From: Salipiger marinus
Lineage (GTDB): Bacteria > Pseudomonadota > Alphaproteobacteria > Rhodobacterales > Rhodobacteraceae
Assembly: GCF_900100085.1 (NCBI RefSeq)
Contig: NZ_FNEJ01000009.1
Coordinates: 62,001-126,000, forward strand
DNA length: 64,000 bases
Reading direction: 5' to 3'
The notes below the pieces were generated by a model. The model was given only the letters and a program-made list of their open reading frames with translations. It had not been told where the DNA came from and made no database searches. Made by a program: the position numbers and the translations under genes. How positions within the stretch are numbered: position 1 is the first letter of the stretch; the number at the start of each line of letters is the position of its first letter. Shown here piece by piece: positions 30,847 through 45,749 of the stretch.

Positions 30847-31857
30847 TCAGCCCTGCTGCAGCCGGCCCATGGCGGCGGCGACATCGGCCATCCGCGCCGA
30901 AAAGCCCCATTCGTTGTCATACCATGCCAGCACCCGCACCGTGCGGCCGCCGACCACCTTGGTCTGTTCGGGGGCAAAGATCGAACTGGCGGTGGTGTGG
31001 TTGAAATCGATCGACACCTTGGGTTCGGGATCATAGGCCAGCACCATGCCCATGCGCCCGGCGGCGGCTTCGCGCACGACCTCGTTCACATCCGCGACGG
31101 TGACATCCTTGCTGGCCTGAAAGGTCAGATCCACCGCCGAGACATTGGGCGTCGGCACCCGGATCGCCGATCCGTCAAGCTTGCCCTTCAGGTTCGGCAG
31201 CACCTCGCCAAGCGCCTTGGCCGCGCCGGTGGAGGTGGGGATCATCGCCATGGCGGCGCTGCGCGCGCGGTAAAGGTCGGCATGGCGCCGGTCCAGCGTC
31301 GGCTGGTCGCCGGTATAGCTGTGGATGGTGGTCATGATGCCGCTTTCGATGCCGATGGCCTCGTCCAGCACCTTGGCCAGCGGCGCCAGACAGTTGGTGG
31401 TGCAGGATCCGTTGGACACCATCACATCCCCCGCCAGCAGCTCGCGGTGGTTCACGCCGTAAACCACGGTGCGCTGCACGTTCTTGGCCGGGGCCGAGAT
31501 CAGCACCGATTTGGCGCCCTGACGGATATGCTGCACCGCCTTCTCGCCATCGTTGAAGCTGCCGGTGCATTCCAGCACCACATCGCAGCCGCTCCAGTCC
31601 AGCGCGCCCAGATCATAGCTCGACATCACGTCGATGGGGCCGCGCCCCAGATCCAGGGCGGCACCGTTCACCACCTTCACCTCGCCGGCGAAGCGGCCAT
31701 GCACGCTGTCATAGCGCAGCAGATGCGCCGCGGTCTCGATCGGGCCGGTGGCATTGATCCGCACCACCTGCACGTCATTGCGCGCGCTTTCGGCGATATG
31801 GGCCAGCGTGCAGCGTCCGATGCGGCCAAATCCGTTGATACCGACAGTCACAGTCAT
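30847..31857 (-). CDS. gap: glyceraldehyde-3-phosphate dehydrogenase, type I
   Basis: This 336-residue enzyme of glycolysis, gluconeogenesis and the Calvin cycle has the Rossmann motif GINGFGRIGR at the N-terminus. The catalytic SNGSCTTNCLAP holds the active Cys, with HSYTGDQ following it. The residue after the second beta strand, normally Asp in NAD-linked enzymes (INDL), is Ala here (VRINATG), so NADP use or relaxed specificity is possible. The start at 31857 is chosen over 31920 from homology of the N-terminus. Two CGCTAACA-type operators lie upstream. Confidence 0.95.
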   Translation of the reverse strand: MTVTVGINGFGRIGRCTLAHIAESARNDVQVVRINATGPIETAAHLLRYDSVHGRFAGEVKVVNGAALDLGRGPIDVMSSYDLGALDWSGCDVVLECTGSFNDGEKAVQHIRQGAKSVLISAPAKNVQRTVVYGVNHRELLAGDVMVSNGSCTTNCLAPLAKVLDEAIGIESGIMTTIHSYTGDQPTLDRRHADLYRARSAAMAMIPTSTGAAKALGEVLPNLKGKLDGSAIRVPTPNVSAVDLTFQASKDVTVADVNEVVREAAAGRMGMVLAYDPEPKVSIDFNHTTASSIFAPEQTKVVGGRTVRVLAWYDNEWGFSARMADVAAAMGRLQQG

Positions 31858-31945
31858 CGCAGCGTCTCCTGGGCTGAGGCGGGGTCGGGTTCCGTATACA
31901 GGCGGAACCCCCTCCGGCAACCTGAAAAATCCTTTATCTGCAATA

Positions 31946-31978
31946 TGTTAGCGATAAACCTCGCCGTGGGCGCTAACA
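31946..31978. promoter_or_regulatory. candidate operator pair upstream of gap
   Basis: TGTTAGCG (31946-31953) and CGCTAACA (31971-31978) are exact inverse copies of each other. The first continues as TGTTAGCGATAAAC, close to a full LacI-type palindrome. The same CGCTAACA occurs twice upstream of eno. Confidence 0.55.
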
Positions 31979-32094
31979 TGCGCACCGCTTGGGCAAAGCA
32001 GGGGCAAAGCGTGACGCGCCTCCGGCCTCCCTTGCAGGCGCCGCGCCGCGGGCTAGGGTGCGCAAGCGGATGCAGCAGCGGAACGGAAACGGAC

Positions 32095-33060
32095 ATGAGC
32101 GGACTTCTGGCGCTACTTGATGATGTGGCGGCGCTTGCCAAGGTGGCGGCGGCCTCTGTGGATGACATCTCGGCCCATGCCGCCAAGGCGGGGTCAAAGG
32201 CCGCAGGCGTGGTGATCGACGACGCGGCGGTGACGCCCAAATACGTGCACGGGTTTGAGGCCGCGCGCGAACTGCCGATCATCTGGCGCATCGCGCGCGG
32301 TTCGGTGTTCAACAAGCTGGTGATCCTGCTGCCGGTGGCGCTGCTGCTGTCCAGCTTTGCGCCATGGGCGATCCCGCCGCTGCTGATCCTCGGCGGATCC
32401 TATCTGTGCTTCGAAGGGGCGGAGAAGATCCTGCACGTGCTGCTGCCGCATCCCGAACAGGGCGGCCCCGATGGCAGCCATGCGGTGGAGGATCCGGCCC
32501 ATCTGGAGGAACAGAAGGTCAAGGGCGCCATCAAGACGGATTTCATCCTCTCGGCGGAAATCATGACCATCTCGCTTTCGGCCATCGACGCGCCGGAACT
32601 GTGGATCCGCGCGCTGGCGCTGGCGCTGGTGGGCCTTGCCATCACGGCGGCGGTTTATGGCGCGGTGGCGCTGATCGTGAAGATGGACGATATCGGCCTC
32701 TGGCTCAGCCGGGTGGGCCGCCTTGGCGCCACCCGCGCGCTGGGGCGCGGCATCGTCAAGGGCATGCCTTGGGTGATGAAGCTGCTCTCCACCGTGGGCA
32801 CCGTGGCCATGCTCTGGGTGGGCGGCTCGATCCTCGTGCATTCGCTGGCGGAAATGGGCTGGCACGCCCCGGAAGAAACCATCCATCACCTCGCCGAAGG
32901 CGCCGCGCATCTGCTGTCGCCCGACCTGCAGCCCGCCGCCCTCTGGACCGTCACCGCCTTCATCGACGGCATCCTTGGCCTGATCTGGGGCCTGCTGCTG
33001 GTGCCGGTCGCAACCAAGCTGCTGATGCCGCTTTTCGGCAAAAAAGAAGCGGCTCACTAA
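32095..33060 (+). CDS. DUF808 (YedI-type) membrane protein
   Basis: This is a 321-residue inner-membrane protein. It begins with an amphipathic segment (LLALLDDVAALAKVAAASVDDIS), then has several transmembrane helices and the conserved KGAIKTDFILSAEIM and PEETIHHLAEGA stretches of the DUF808 family. Its function is unknown; YedI of E. coli is the usual relative. The real start is the ATG at 32095; a much longer open frame upstream is an artefact of GC-rich DNA. It is convergent with tkt. Confidence 0.9.
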   Translation: MSGLLALLDDVAALAKVAAASVDDISAHAAKAGSKAAGVVIDDAAVTPKYVHGFEAARELPIIWRIARGSVFNKLVILLPVALLLSSFAPWAIPPLLILGGSYLCFEGAEKILHVLLPHPEQGGPDGSHAVEDPAHLEEQKVKGAIKTDFILSAEIMTISLSAIDAPELWIRALALALVGLAITAAVYGAVALIVKMDDIGLWLSRVGRLGATRALGRGIVKGMPWVMKLLSTVGTVAMLWVGGSILVHSLAEMGWHAPEETIHHLAEGAAHLLSPDLQPAALWTVTAFIDGILGLIWGLLLVPVATKLLMPLFGKKEAAH

Positions 33061-33086
33061 GGGGCCGCTACTCTGTCATTCATCTT

Positions 33087-33138
33087 GCCGGGAAAACTCC
33101 GGGGGGAGCCCCGAAGGGGCGGGGGGCAGCGCCCCCCT
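33087..33138. repeat. dispersed palindromic repeat, copy 2 (short form)
   Basis: Only the GC-rich half of the element is present: CTCCGGGGGGAGCCCC and GGGGGGCAGCGCCCCCC. It lies between the convergent DUF808 and tkt genes and can form a strong hairpin. Confidence 0.6.
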
Positions 33139-33150
33139 GCGCCATCCCGG

Positions 33151-35166
33151 TCAGAGCAGCGCCTTGGCCTTGGCCGCCACATTGGCGGCGGTGATGCCGA
33201 ACTTTTCGTAAAGCACCTCCGCCGGGGCCGAGGCGCCGAAGCCGTCCATGCCGACAAAGGCCGCCTTGGCCTCGCGGCCCCGCTCGCCCAGAAGCCAGCG
33301 GTCCCAGCCGAAGCCGGTTGCGGCCTCGATGCCGACCCGCACCGGGCCTGCGGGCAGCACGCGACGGCGCCATGCCTCGTCCTGCTGCGCGAACAGCTCG
33401 AAACAGGGCATGGACACCACGCGGCAGCCGATGCCTTCGGCCTGCAGCATCTCGCGCGCCGCCATGGCGATCTCCACTTCGGAGCCGGTGGCGATCAGGA
33501 TGACCTGACGCTTGCCCTCGGCATCGGCCAGCACATAGCCGCCCTTGGCGGTCAGGTTGCCGGTCTTGTGCTCCAGACGCAGCGTCGGCAGGTTCTGCCG
33601 GGTCAGCGACAGCACCGACGGCGTGCCAGTCTGGGTCAGCGCGATCTCCCACGCCTCCGCCGTCTCCACCGTATCGGCGGGGCGGAACACCAGCGTGTTG
33701 GGCGTGGCGCGGCTGATCGCCAGATGCTCCACCGGCTGGTGGGTCGGGCCGTCCTCGCCCAGACCGATGCTGTCATGGGTCATGACAAACACCGTCGGGC
33801 ATTGCATCAGCGCGGCAAGCCGCATCGCGGGGCGGGCGTAATCGGTAAAGGCCATGAAGGTGCCGCCATAGGGCCGCACGCCGCCATGGAGCGCCATGCC
33901 GTTCATCGCCGCCGCCATGCCATGTTCACGGATGCCCCAGTAGACGTAGCGGCCCTTGCGGTTCTCCACGTCAAAGACACCCATGTCCTTGGTCAGCGTG
34001 TTGTTCGACCCGGTCAGGTCGGCCGAGCCGCCCACGGTTTCCGGCAGCACGGGGTTGACCACCTCCAGCACCATCTCCGAGGCCTTGCGGGTCGCCACCT
34101 TGGGCGCGCTTTCCGAAACCTGCTTTTTCAGCGCGCGGATCACGCTGGCCAGCTTCTTCGGCGCCTCGCCCGCCATCATCCGCGAAAACTCGCGCTGGCG
34201 GCTGTCGCTCAGCCCGGCAAAACGGCCTTCCCAGGCCTCGCGGTCGGCAGCGCCGCGTGCGCCCACATCTTCCCACCAGGACTTCACGTCGCCCGGCACT
34301 TCGAACGGCGCACCGGTCCAGCCCCAGATGCGCTTGGCTTCGGTGTTCTGCTCGGCATTGGTCAGCGCGCCATGACCCTTGGAGGTGTCCTGCGCCGCAT
34401 GTCCCAGCGCGATATGGGTCTTGCAGGCGATCATGGTCGGCTCTGCACTGGCCTTGGCACGGGTCAGGGCGGCATCGATGGCCTCGGGATCATGGCCATC
34501 GATCTCGATCACCTCCCAGCCTGCCGAGCGGAAGCGCCCGGGCTGGTCGGTGATGTCCGACAGCGACACCTTGCCGTCGATGGTGATGCCGTTGTTGTCC
34601 CAGAGCACGATCAGCTTGCCCAGCTTGTAGCGGCCCGCCAGCGTGATCGCCTCCTGGCTCACGCCCTCCATCAGGCAGCCGTCGCCGGCGATGACATAGG
34701 TGTGGTGATCCACGACCTTGGAGCCGAAGCGCCCGCGCAGGATTTCCTCGGCCATGGCAAAGCCCACCGAAGTGGCAAGCCCCTGACCCAGCGGGCCGGT
34801 GGTGGTCTCGATCGCGTCGGCAAGGAAGTTTTCCGGATGGCCCGCAGTGCGTGCCCCCCACTGGCGGAAGTTCTTCACCTCCTCCAGCGTGATCTGCGCA
34901 TCGCCGCTGAGATAGAGCAGCGAATAAAGCAGCATGGAGCCATGGCCCGCCGACAGGATGAAGCGGTCGCGGTCGGGCCAGCCGGGCGCCTTGGCGTCAA
35001 ATTTCAGATGCTTGGACCACAGCACGGTAGCCACATCGGCCATGCCGATCGGCATGCCGGAATGGCCGGAATTGGCCGCCGCCACCGCGTCCAGCGTCAG
35101 AGCGCGGATCGCGCAGGCGCGGGTCCAGTGTTCGGGGGTCTTGCTGCGAAGCACGTCGATGTCCAC
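33151..35166 (-). CDS. tkt: transketolase
   Basis: This 671-residue thiamine-diphosphate enzyme transfers two-carbon units in the pentose phosphate and Calvin pathways. Its order is pyrophosphate-binding domain ([27 protein letters not shown] with the metal site), pyrimidine-binding domain ([14 protein letters not shown]) and the C-terminal domain. It starts with GTG after AAGGA. With gap and eno nearby it belongs to a block of central carbon genes. No other Calvin-cycle genes are visible here. Confidence 0.96.
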   Translation of the reverse strand: MDIDVLRSKTPEHWTRACAIRALTLDAVAAANSGHSGMPIGMADVATVLWSKHLKFDAKAPGWPDRDRFILSAGHGSMLLYSLLYLSGDAQITLEEVKNFRQWGARTAGHPENFLADAIETTTGPLGQGLATSVGFAMAEEILRGRFGSKVVDHHTYVIAGDGCLMEGVSQEAITLAGRYKLGKLIVLWDNNGITIDGKVSLSDITDQPGRFRSAGWEVIEIDGHDPEAIDAALTRAKASAEPTMIACKTHIALGHAAQDTSKGHGALTNAEQNTEAKRIWGWTGAPFEVPGDVKSWWEDVGARGAADREAWEGRFAGLSDSRQREFSRMMAGEAPKKLASVIRALKKQVSESAPKVATRKASEMVLEVVNPVLPETVGGSADLTGSNNTLTKDMGVFDVENRKGRYVYWGIREHGMAAAMNGMALHGGVRPYGGTFMAFTDYARPAMRLAALMQCPTVFVMTHDSIGLGEDGPTHQPVEHLAISRATPNTLVFRPADTVETAEAWEIALTQTGTPSVLSLTRQNLPTLRLEHKTGNLTAKGGYVLADAEGKRQVILIATGSEVEIAMAAREMLQAEGIGCRVVSMPCFELFAQQDEAWRRRVLPAGPVRVGIEAATGFGWDRWLLGERGREAKAAFVGMDGFGASAPAEVLYEKFGITAANVAAKAKALL

Positions 35167-35434
35167 GGGGCCTAATCCTTTTTCCGGAAGCCGTCTTCGG
35201 GCTGAATAGCAGCGTGGCCACGAAGTTCAAGCGCGGGGCCCCGGCAAGTCCCCGCGCAAAGCCAGCTGCGCCCTCTAAGGCATTGGAACATAAGGGGCGC
35301 ATTTTTCCGCGCCGCTTGTTACACTTTCCCGCAAGGGGCTGCGCCTGATTCGTCCCCGGGACGCAGGCGTGACAAAACCCCGCGCGGGCCGTCCGGTCCG
35401 CCAAAGACCGGAGGCAAGGGACGAAGGGAGCATG
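35167..35434. other. divergent intergenic region, tkt and the zapA operon
   Basis: These 268 bp hold the promoters of the two divergent units but I see no gene and no clear consensus elements. A small hairpin AAGCCGTCTTCGGGCT lies close to the tkt start. Confidence 0.4.
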
Positions 35435-35998
35435 ATGACCCAGATCGACGAGCTGCAATCGCGCATCGCGCGGGCGCTGGACCGCATTGCCTTGGGGGTG
35501 GACCATCTGGCGCCCCCCGCGCCGCTGCCGGAGCCCGCCGCGGCCCCCCTGCCAGAGGATGCACCGCCGCCGCCCGCAGGCGAGGATCTGGAGCAGCTCA
35601 CCGCCGCGCTGGACGAAGAGCGCATGGCCAATGCCCAGCTTGAGGCGCGGGTGAAGCTGCTGCATGCCCGGCTGGCCGACGGCGCCGATGCCGGGCTGCG
35701 CGAACAGATCGCGGTGCAGCGCGACACCATGGCCGAACTCGACGGCGCGCTGCAGCGGCTGCGGCAGGCCAATGACATGCTGCGCCGCTCGCACGAGGAC
35801 ATGCGCGCCGCGCTGGAAGCGGGCGTGGGCGAGCCGCATCTGGTCAATCAGGCGATGCTGGCGGAGCTTGAATCGCTGCGCGCCGAACGCGATGCCGAAC
35901 GCGTCGAGGCGCGGGCGGTGCTGGGCGCGCTGGAGCCGCTCCTGTCCGGGGCCGAAAGCCCGGCGCCGCAGGGCGCCGCAGAGGAGACACAGACATGA
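35435..35998 (+). CDS. coiled-coil hypothetical protein upstream of zapA
   Basis: This 187-residue protein has a short N-terminal helix (MTQIDELQSRIARALDRI), a Pro/Ala linker (about residues 28-50) and a long coiled coil (EDLEQLTAALDEERM to LESLRAERDAERVEAR). It is coupled to zapA by a 4-bp overlap. A cell-division or cytoskeletal accessory role is plausible from this context alone. GAAGGGAG precedes two adjacent ATG codons; I use the second because of spacing. Confidence 0.7.
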   Translation: MTQIDELQSRIARALDRIALGVDHLAPPAPLPEPAAAPLPEDAPPPPAGEDLEQLTAALDEERMANAQLEARVKLLHARLADGADAGLREQIAVQRDTMAELDGALQRLRQANDMLRRSHEDMRAALEAGVGEPHLVNQAMLAELESLRAERDAERVEARAVLGALEPLLSGAESPAPQGAAEETQT

Positions 35999-36396
35999 GC
36001 CAGACCGAAGTGCATGTGACCATCGGCGGGCGCAATTTCGACGTGGCCTGTCAGGTGGGCGAGGAACAGTATCTGCTGGCCGCCGCCCGCATGCTCGACA
36101 CCGAAGCGCAGGTGCTGGTCGACCAGATCGGGCGCATGCCGGAATCGCGTATGCTGCTGATGGCGGGGCTGATGCTGGCCGACAAGACCGCCGGGCTCGA
36201 GGACCGGCTGCGCGAGGCGGAGGACCGGCTCAGGGCGCAGGGCGACGAACTGCGCGCGCTGCGCGACCGGCCCGCCCCCGCGCCGGAACAGATCGAGGTG
36301 CCGGTGATTCCGCAAAGCGTGACCGAGGCGCTGGCCGAACTCGCCGCCCGCTCCGAGGCTCTGGCCGAGGCGGTGGAGGAAAAGGCAACCGGCTGA
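35995..36396 (+). CDS. zapA: cell division protein ZapA
   Basis: This 133-residue protein has the ZapA pattern: VHVTIGGRNFDVACQVGEEQYLLAAARMLD, then the long helix ESRMLLMAGLMLADKTAGLEDRL. ZapA binds FtsZ and bundles its filaments at the division ring. The C-terminal 50 residues are an extended, Pro-rich and acidic addition. It is the second gene of a two-gene unit. The 6S RNA gene that often follows zapA in this class was looked for and not found. Confidence 0.88.
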   Translation: MSQTEVHVTIGGRNFDVACQVGEEQYLLAAARMLDTEAQVLVDQIGRMPESRMLLMAGLMLADKTAGLEDRLREAEDRLRAQGDELRALRDRPAPAPEQIEVPVIPQSVTEALAELAARSEALAEAVEEKATG

Positions 36397-36484
36397 CCGC
36401 TGTAGTACCCGACCGTCCCGGATCCAAGGCGCGGCGGCAGCCCCGCGCGCCTGCCGGGCGGCCCGCCTGCGGCACGCTCAGGCC

Positions 36485-36584
36485 TGCCTCCGGCGGGGAT
36501 ATTTGGGGTCAGAAGAAGGCGGGACCAACGCTCTGCCTCTTCTTCTTGGCAGAAATATCCCGGGGGTGAATTGGCCGAAGGCCA
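36485..36584. repeat. dispersed palindromic repeat, copy 3
   Basis: GCCTCCGGCGGGGATATTTG begins the copy, AGAAGAAGGCGGG and CTCTTCTTCTTGGCAGAAATATCCCGG close it. It is homologous to the repeat at 30718 and again lies between convergent genes (zapA and eno). Confidence 0.7.
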
Positions 36585-36612
36585 AGAGGGGGCAGCGCCC
36601 CCTCTCTTTTTT
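36585..36612 (+). terminator. intrinsic terminator downstream of zapA
   Basis: AGAGGGGGC pairs perfectly with GCCCCCTCT (3-nt loop) and is followed by CTTTTTT, the clearest rho-independent terminator of the window. Confidence 0.85.
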
Positions 36613-36652
36613 ATCCGTCAGCTGCAGCGCCCATGGGCCTGCGGGCCGCGGT

Positions 36653-38038
<1,386 letters not shown>

Positions 38039-38146
38039 CCTGCCACCGGGTTTTTGCCAAAGCGCCGCCGCCCGCTAGCTCTTGCTGCAGGTGCAACATC
38101 AGGGGATGCCGCGCGACGCCCGGCGGGCGCTGCAGGGCAGGACGGC

Positions 38147-39307
38147 ATGGAACAGGAACTGCAACAGCTTGGCGCGCAGGTCGAGGCGCTGTCGGAACAG
38201 GTCGAGACGGTCCTGCCGGTGCTGCCGGCATGGGTGATGCCGCTGGCGGTGCTGGCGGCGTTCTTCCTTGTGGGGGTGATGGCGTTCCGGGCGGTGTTCT
38301 GGTTCCTGACCCGGATGGTGCGCAGCCGCGACCTGTTCTGGCGCAGCCTCGTGTCGCGCACGCGGCGTCCGCTGCGCATGGGGCTGGTGGTGGCGGCGCT
38401 GGCGCTGGGGGTGGCGGTGGCCCCGCTGGGCGCGGCGGAGGCTGATCTGGCGCGGCACGGCCTGCTTATCGCCTTCATCATCCTTGTGGCATGGGTGCTG
38501 CATACCGCGCTGCAGATCTGGACCACGGTGCATCTGCGCAAGTTCACGCTGGATGCCGAAGACAATTTCCTTGCGCGCAAACATGTCACGCAAAGCCGCA
38601 TCCTCGTGCGGCTGGCGGGCTGGATCATCACCATCATCTGCGTTTCGGCCATCCTGATGACCTTTGACGGCGTGCGGCAATGGGGGGTGTCGCTGCTGGC
38701 CTCGGCGGGGGCGGCGGGGATCGTGGTCGGCTTCGCCTTCCAGCCGGTGCTCAAGAACCTCATCGCCGGGATCCAGCTGGCGGTAACGCAGCCGATCCGC
38801 ATCGATGACGCGGTGATCGTCGAAGGCGAATGGGGGCAGGTCGAAGAGATCACCGGCACCTATGTGGTCATCAAGATCTGGGACTGGCGGCGGCTGATCG
38901 TGCCCTTGGGCTATTTCATCGAACAGCCCTTCCAGAACTGGACGCGGGAAACCTCGTCGCTGATCGGGGTGGTGCTGCTGTATCTCGACCATGCCACCGA
39001 TATCGACCGGCTGCGCGCCGAGGCGCAGCAGGTGGTGGAACGCTCGGCGCTGTGGGACGGCAAGGTGTTCGCGGTGCAGGTCACGGATTTCCGCGAACGG
39101 GTGATGGAGGTGCGCATCCTCGCCTCGGCCCGCAACGCGGCGCGCACCTATGACCTGCGCTGCGAGATCCGCGAGAAGATCATCGGGTTCGTGCAGCGCG
39201 AGATGCCGCATGCGCTGCCCCGCACGCGCGAGACGGTGTCGGTGGACGGGCCCGACCGCCGCCTGCCGCCCGAGATCGAGGTGGTGGGCGGCGGCGCGCC
39301 GGATTAA
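38147..39307 (+). CDS. MscS-family mechanosensitive channel
   Basis: This 386-residue membrane protein has four predicted N-terminal helices. The MscS core contains WGVSLLASAGAAGIVVGFAFQPVLKNLIAGIQLAVTQP, the pore helix and the start of the beta domain, followed by IVEGEWGQVEEITGTYVVIKIWDWRRLIVP. Such channels release solutes on hypo-osmotic shock. It has an extra N-terminal coiled segment. The start at 38147 is chosen because the upstream frame is poor. Its stop overlaps the convergent EamA gene by 4 bp. Confidence 0.9.
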   Translation: MEQELQQLGAQVEALSEQVETVLPVLPAWVMPLAVLAAFFLVGVMAFRAVFWFLTRMVRSRDLFWRSLVSRTRRPLRMGLVVAALALGVAVAPLGAAEADLARHGLLIAFIILVAWVLHTALQIWTTVHLRKFTLDAEDNFLARKHVTQSRILVRLAGWIITIICVSAILMTFDGVRQWGVSLLASAGAAGIVVGFAFQPVLKNLIAGIQLAVTQPIRIDDAVIVEGEWGQVEEITGTYVVIKIWDWRRLIVPLGYFIEQPFQNWTRETSSLIGVVLLYLDHATDIDRLRAEAQQVVERSALWDGKVFAVQVTDFRERVMEVRILASARNAARTYDLRCEIREKIIGFVQREMPHALPRTRETVSVDGPDRRLPPEIEVVGGGAPD

Positions 39308-40185
39308 CCCGCCGCGGCCATGGCGGCGCGGGCCAGCCTGCGTTCGCGCAGAAAGCTGTACAGCCCCGCGCCAAGGATCAGCGCCGCGCCCGCCCATGTC
39401 CAGCCATCGGGGCGGTCGCCGAAGATCGCCATGCCCAGCCCCGCGGTAAAGATCAGCCGGGCATAGCGGAACGGCGACACGGCCGAGACCGGCGCCATCC
39501 GCATGGCGGCCGTCACCGCCAGATAGCCCGCCGTGGTGACCACGATGGCCCCCAGCATGAAGACCGCCACCTGCAGGTTCAGCACCGGTGCCGCCCCGGT
39601 CAGCAGCATCAGCGCCAGCCCCACCGGGATCACCGCCGCAAAGCCCCATGTGGAGATCGAGATCGGGTGCATGTGCGGCGGCAGCAGCCGGGTCACCAGA
39701 TCGCGCGCGGCAAGCCCGGTCACGCCCATGACGGCGAACAGTTCCCAGCCGGTGAAGGTGGCGCCAAAGGGGCGGATGACCATCAGCATGCCCACCATGC
39801 CGGTCAGCACCGCCGCCCATCGCCGCCAGCCCACCGGCTCTTTCAGGAACAGCGCGGCGCCCAGCACCACCACCAGCGGTGCGGTCTGCATGATGGCGGC
39901 CATGACCGACAGCGGCACCTTGGACAGGCCCACCAGCATGCCCACGGCGCCCACCATTTCAAAGGCGCAGCGCAGCAGCACCAGACGGTTGCGCAGATCC
40001 GACAGCGGCAGGCGCACCCGACGCGCCCGCGCCATCAGCACGAACACCGCCGTGCCGCCGAGGCTGAGCATCAGCATGACCTGTCCCACCGGCGCGTGCT
40101 GGCTGGCGAGTTTCAGAAAGGCGTCGCTGGCGGCCAGCAAAGCCATGGCGAGCACCATCAGGAAGATGGCGCGAAGCGTGTCCAA
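39304..40185 (-). CDS. EamA/DMT-family transporter
   Basis: This 293-residue protein has ten hydrophobic segments in two EamA repeats (first about residues 5-135, second about 148-285). This fold belongs to drug/metabolite exporters, often for small metabolites or amino acids. It is the last gene after pgm on the same strand with a 16-bp gap, so it may be part of the glycogen operon. A direct role there is not evident and the substrate is unknown. Confidence 0.88.
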   Translation of the reverse strand: MDTLRAIFLMVLAMALLAASDAFLKLASQHAPVGQVMLMLSLGGTAVFVLMARARRVRLPLSDLRNRLVLLRCAFEMVGAVGMLVGLSKVPLSVMAAIMQTAPLVVVLGAALFLKEPVGWRRWAAVLTGMVGMLMVIRPFGATFTGWELFAVMGVTGLAARDLVTRLLPPHMHPISISTWGFAAVIPVGLALMLLTGAAPVLNLQVAVFMLGAIVVTTAGYLAVTAAMRMAPVSAVSPFRYARLIFTAGLGMAIFGDRPDGWTWAGAALILGAGLYSFLRERRLARAAMAAAG

Positions 40186-40201
40186 GTGCTGTCCCCCGAG
40201 G

Positions 40202-43691
<3,490 letters not shown>

Positions 43692-43695
<4 letters not shown>

Positions 43696-45749
43696 CCGTG
43701 TTCCTCCACCAGAACCAGCACCGACTGCGCGGCAAGTGTCAGCACCGGCCCCACCGGCGCGCAGGGCAGATCGGGGGCGGCCGTGTCGAGATGGCGCATC
43801 CAGACATGCTTGCGCCCAAGCTTCGGCAGGGTCAGTTCCACCGGCTCCCCGGCGTTGAAGGCCAGATAGATCGCCTCCTCGCGCTGCGCATAGGCGGGGG
43901 TGCCCGAGGCCATGCGGAATTCGGCGCAGAGCACCCGCAGATGGCCATTGGTCCAGTCGGCGCGGGTCATTTCCTGCCCGTCGGCGCGCCACCAGAACAG
44001 GTCGGGAACGCCATCCACCTTGCGCGGGCGCGAATGCAGGAAGCGGCGCTGGCGCAGGATGGGATGCGCCTTGCGAAAGGCGATGAGCTTGCGCGTGAAG
44101 TCCAGAAACCCGGCATCGGCCTGATCCCAGCCGATCCAGCCGGTGTCGTTGTCCTGCGCATAGGCGTTGTTGTTGCCGCCCTGCGAATTGCCGATCTCGT
44201 CCCCGGCAAGGATCATCGGCGTGCCTTGGCTCAGCAGCAGGGTGGCCATCAGGTTGCGGCGGCGCTGCGCGCGCGCGGCGGTGACGGCGGCATCCTCGGT
44301 GGGGCCTTCGGTGCCGAAATTGTCGGAGTAATTCTCGTGATGGCCGTCGCGGTTGTCCTCGCCATTGGCCTCGTTGTGCCGCTCGGTATAGGAGACCAGA
44401 TCGGTGAGGGTGAAGCCGTCATGGGCGGTGACCAGATTGAGCGAGGCGGTGGCCTGCCGCCCGGAATGGTCAAAGATTCCGGCGGATCCGGTGATGCGGT
44501 CGGCCAGCACCGGCACATGGCCCAGATCGCCGCGCCAGAACCGCCGCACCCCGTCGCGATACTGGTCGTTCCATTCGCAGAAGGGCGAGGGATAGGCGCC
44601 CAGCTGATAGCCGCCCGGCCCGATATCCCATGGCTCTGCAATCAGTTTCTTGGTCGCCAGCACCGGATCCTGCGTGACCGCCTTGAAAAAGGCCGAATGC
44701 CGGTCGAAGCCCTGCGGCGTGCGCCCCAGCGTGGTGCAAAGATCAAAGCGGAACCCGTCCACGCCCATGGTGGTGGCCCAGTAGCGCAGGGAATCCAGCA
44801 CCATGCGCAGCACCATGGGGTGATCGAGGTTCAGCGTGTTGCCGGTGCCGGTGTCATTGACGTAAAGGCGGCGGTCCTCGTGCAGGCGGTAATAGCTGAG
44901 ATTGTCGAGCCCGCGGAAGCTGAGCGTCGGCCCGTGCTCGTCGCTTTCGCCGCTGTGGTTGTAGACCACGTCAAGGATCACCTCGATCCCCGCCGCATGC
45001 AGCCGGGCGACCATGTGCTGGAATTCCCAGAGCGCGCCCTGATGCAGATAGCGCGGTTCGGGGGCAAAGAACCCGATGCTCTGATAGCCCCAGTAATTGA
45101 CCAGCCCCTTTTTGACCAGAAACCGGTCGTTGAAAAAGGCCTGCACTGGCAGCAGTTCCACCGCCGTGACGCCAAGCCGGATCAGGTGATCCAGCACCGG
45201 ATCGGAGGCAAGCCCAAGGAAGCTGCCCGCCGGGTCCGCGCCGGGAAAGCGCTGCGTCAGACCTTTGACATGCGCCTCGTAGATCACGCTTTTCGACAGG
45301 GGCGTGGCGGGCGCACGGGTGCCGCCCCAGTCAAAGGCCGGATCCTCCACCACCGATTTCGGCATGTAGCGGGCGCTGTCGCGCGGATCGGGTGTGTCGA
45401 GCCCGCCATGGAGCGCATCGTTCCAGACCGGATGCCCGGTCAGCCGCTTGGCATAAGGGTCCAGCAGCAGCTTGGCCGCATTGAACCTGTGGCCGCGCGC
45501 GGGATCGAAGGGGCCATCGACGCGGAAGCCGTAATGCTGGCCCGGCACCAGCCCCGGCACCCGGCCATGCCAGATGTCGCCGGAGCGTTCGGGCAGCGGC
45601 AGACGGTGGGTTTCGCGCCCCTGCGGGTCGAACAGGCACAGCGTCACCCGGTCTGCATGGGCGGAGAAGATGGCGAAATTGACGCCATCGCCCATGAAGC
45701 TGGCCCCCAGCGGAAAGGGATCACCCGCAAGACAGACGGGATCGGTCAT
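43692..45749 (-). CDS. glgX: glycogen debranching enzyme (isoamylase-type, GH13)
   Basis: This 685-residue enzyme cuts alpha-1,6 branches of phosphorylase-limited glycogen. The N-terminal CBM48 domain (LGASFMGDGVNFAIFSAHADRV) precedes the GH13 barrel: VILDVVYNHSGESDEHGP, VDGFRFDLCTTLG (nucleophile Asp), KLIAEPWDIGPGGY (acid/base Glu) and LVTAHDGFTL. It overlaps glgA and malQ by 4 bp. Confidence 0.95.

Noticed and set aside
30784-32094. Long upstream extension of the DUF808 gene
   Set aside because: It covers the palindromic repeat and the complement of gap; the family protein starts at 32095.
36397-36652. 6S RNA gene after zapA
   Set aside because: Looked for because of frequent synteny; only the palindromic repeat and a terminator are present.
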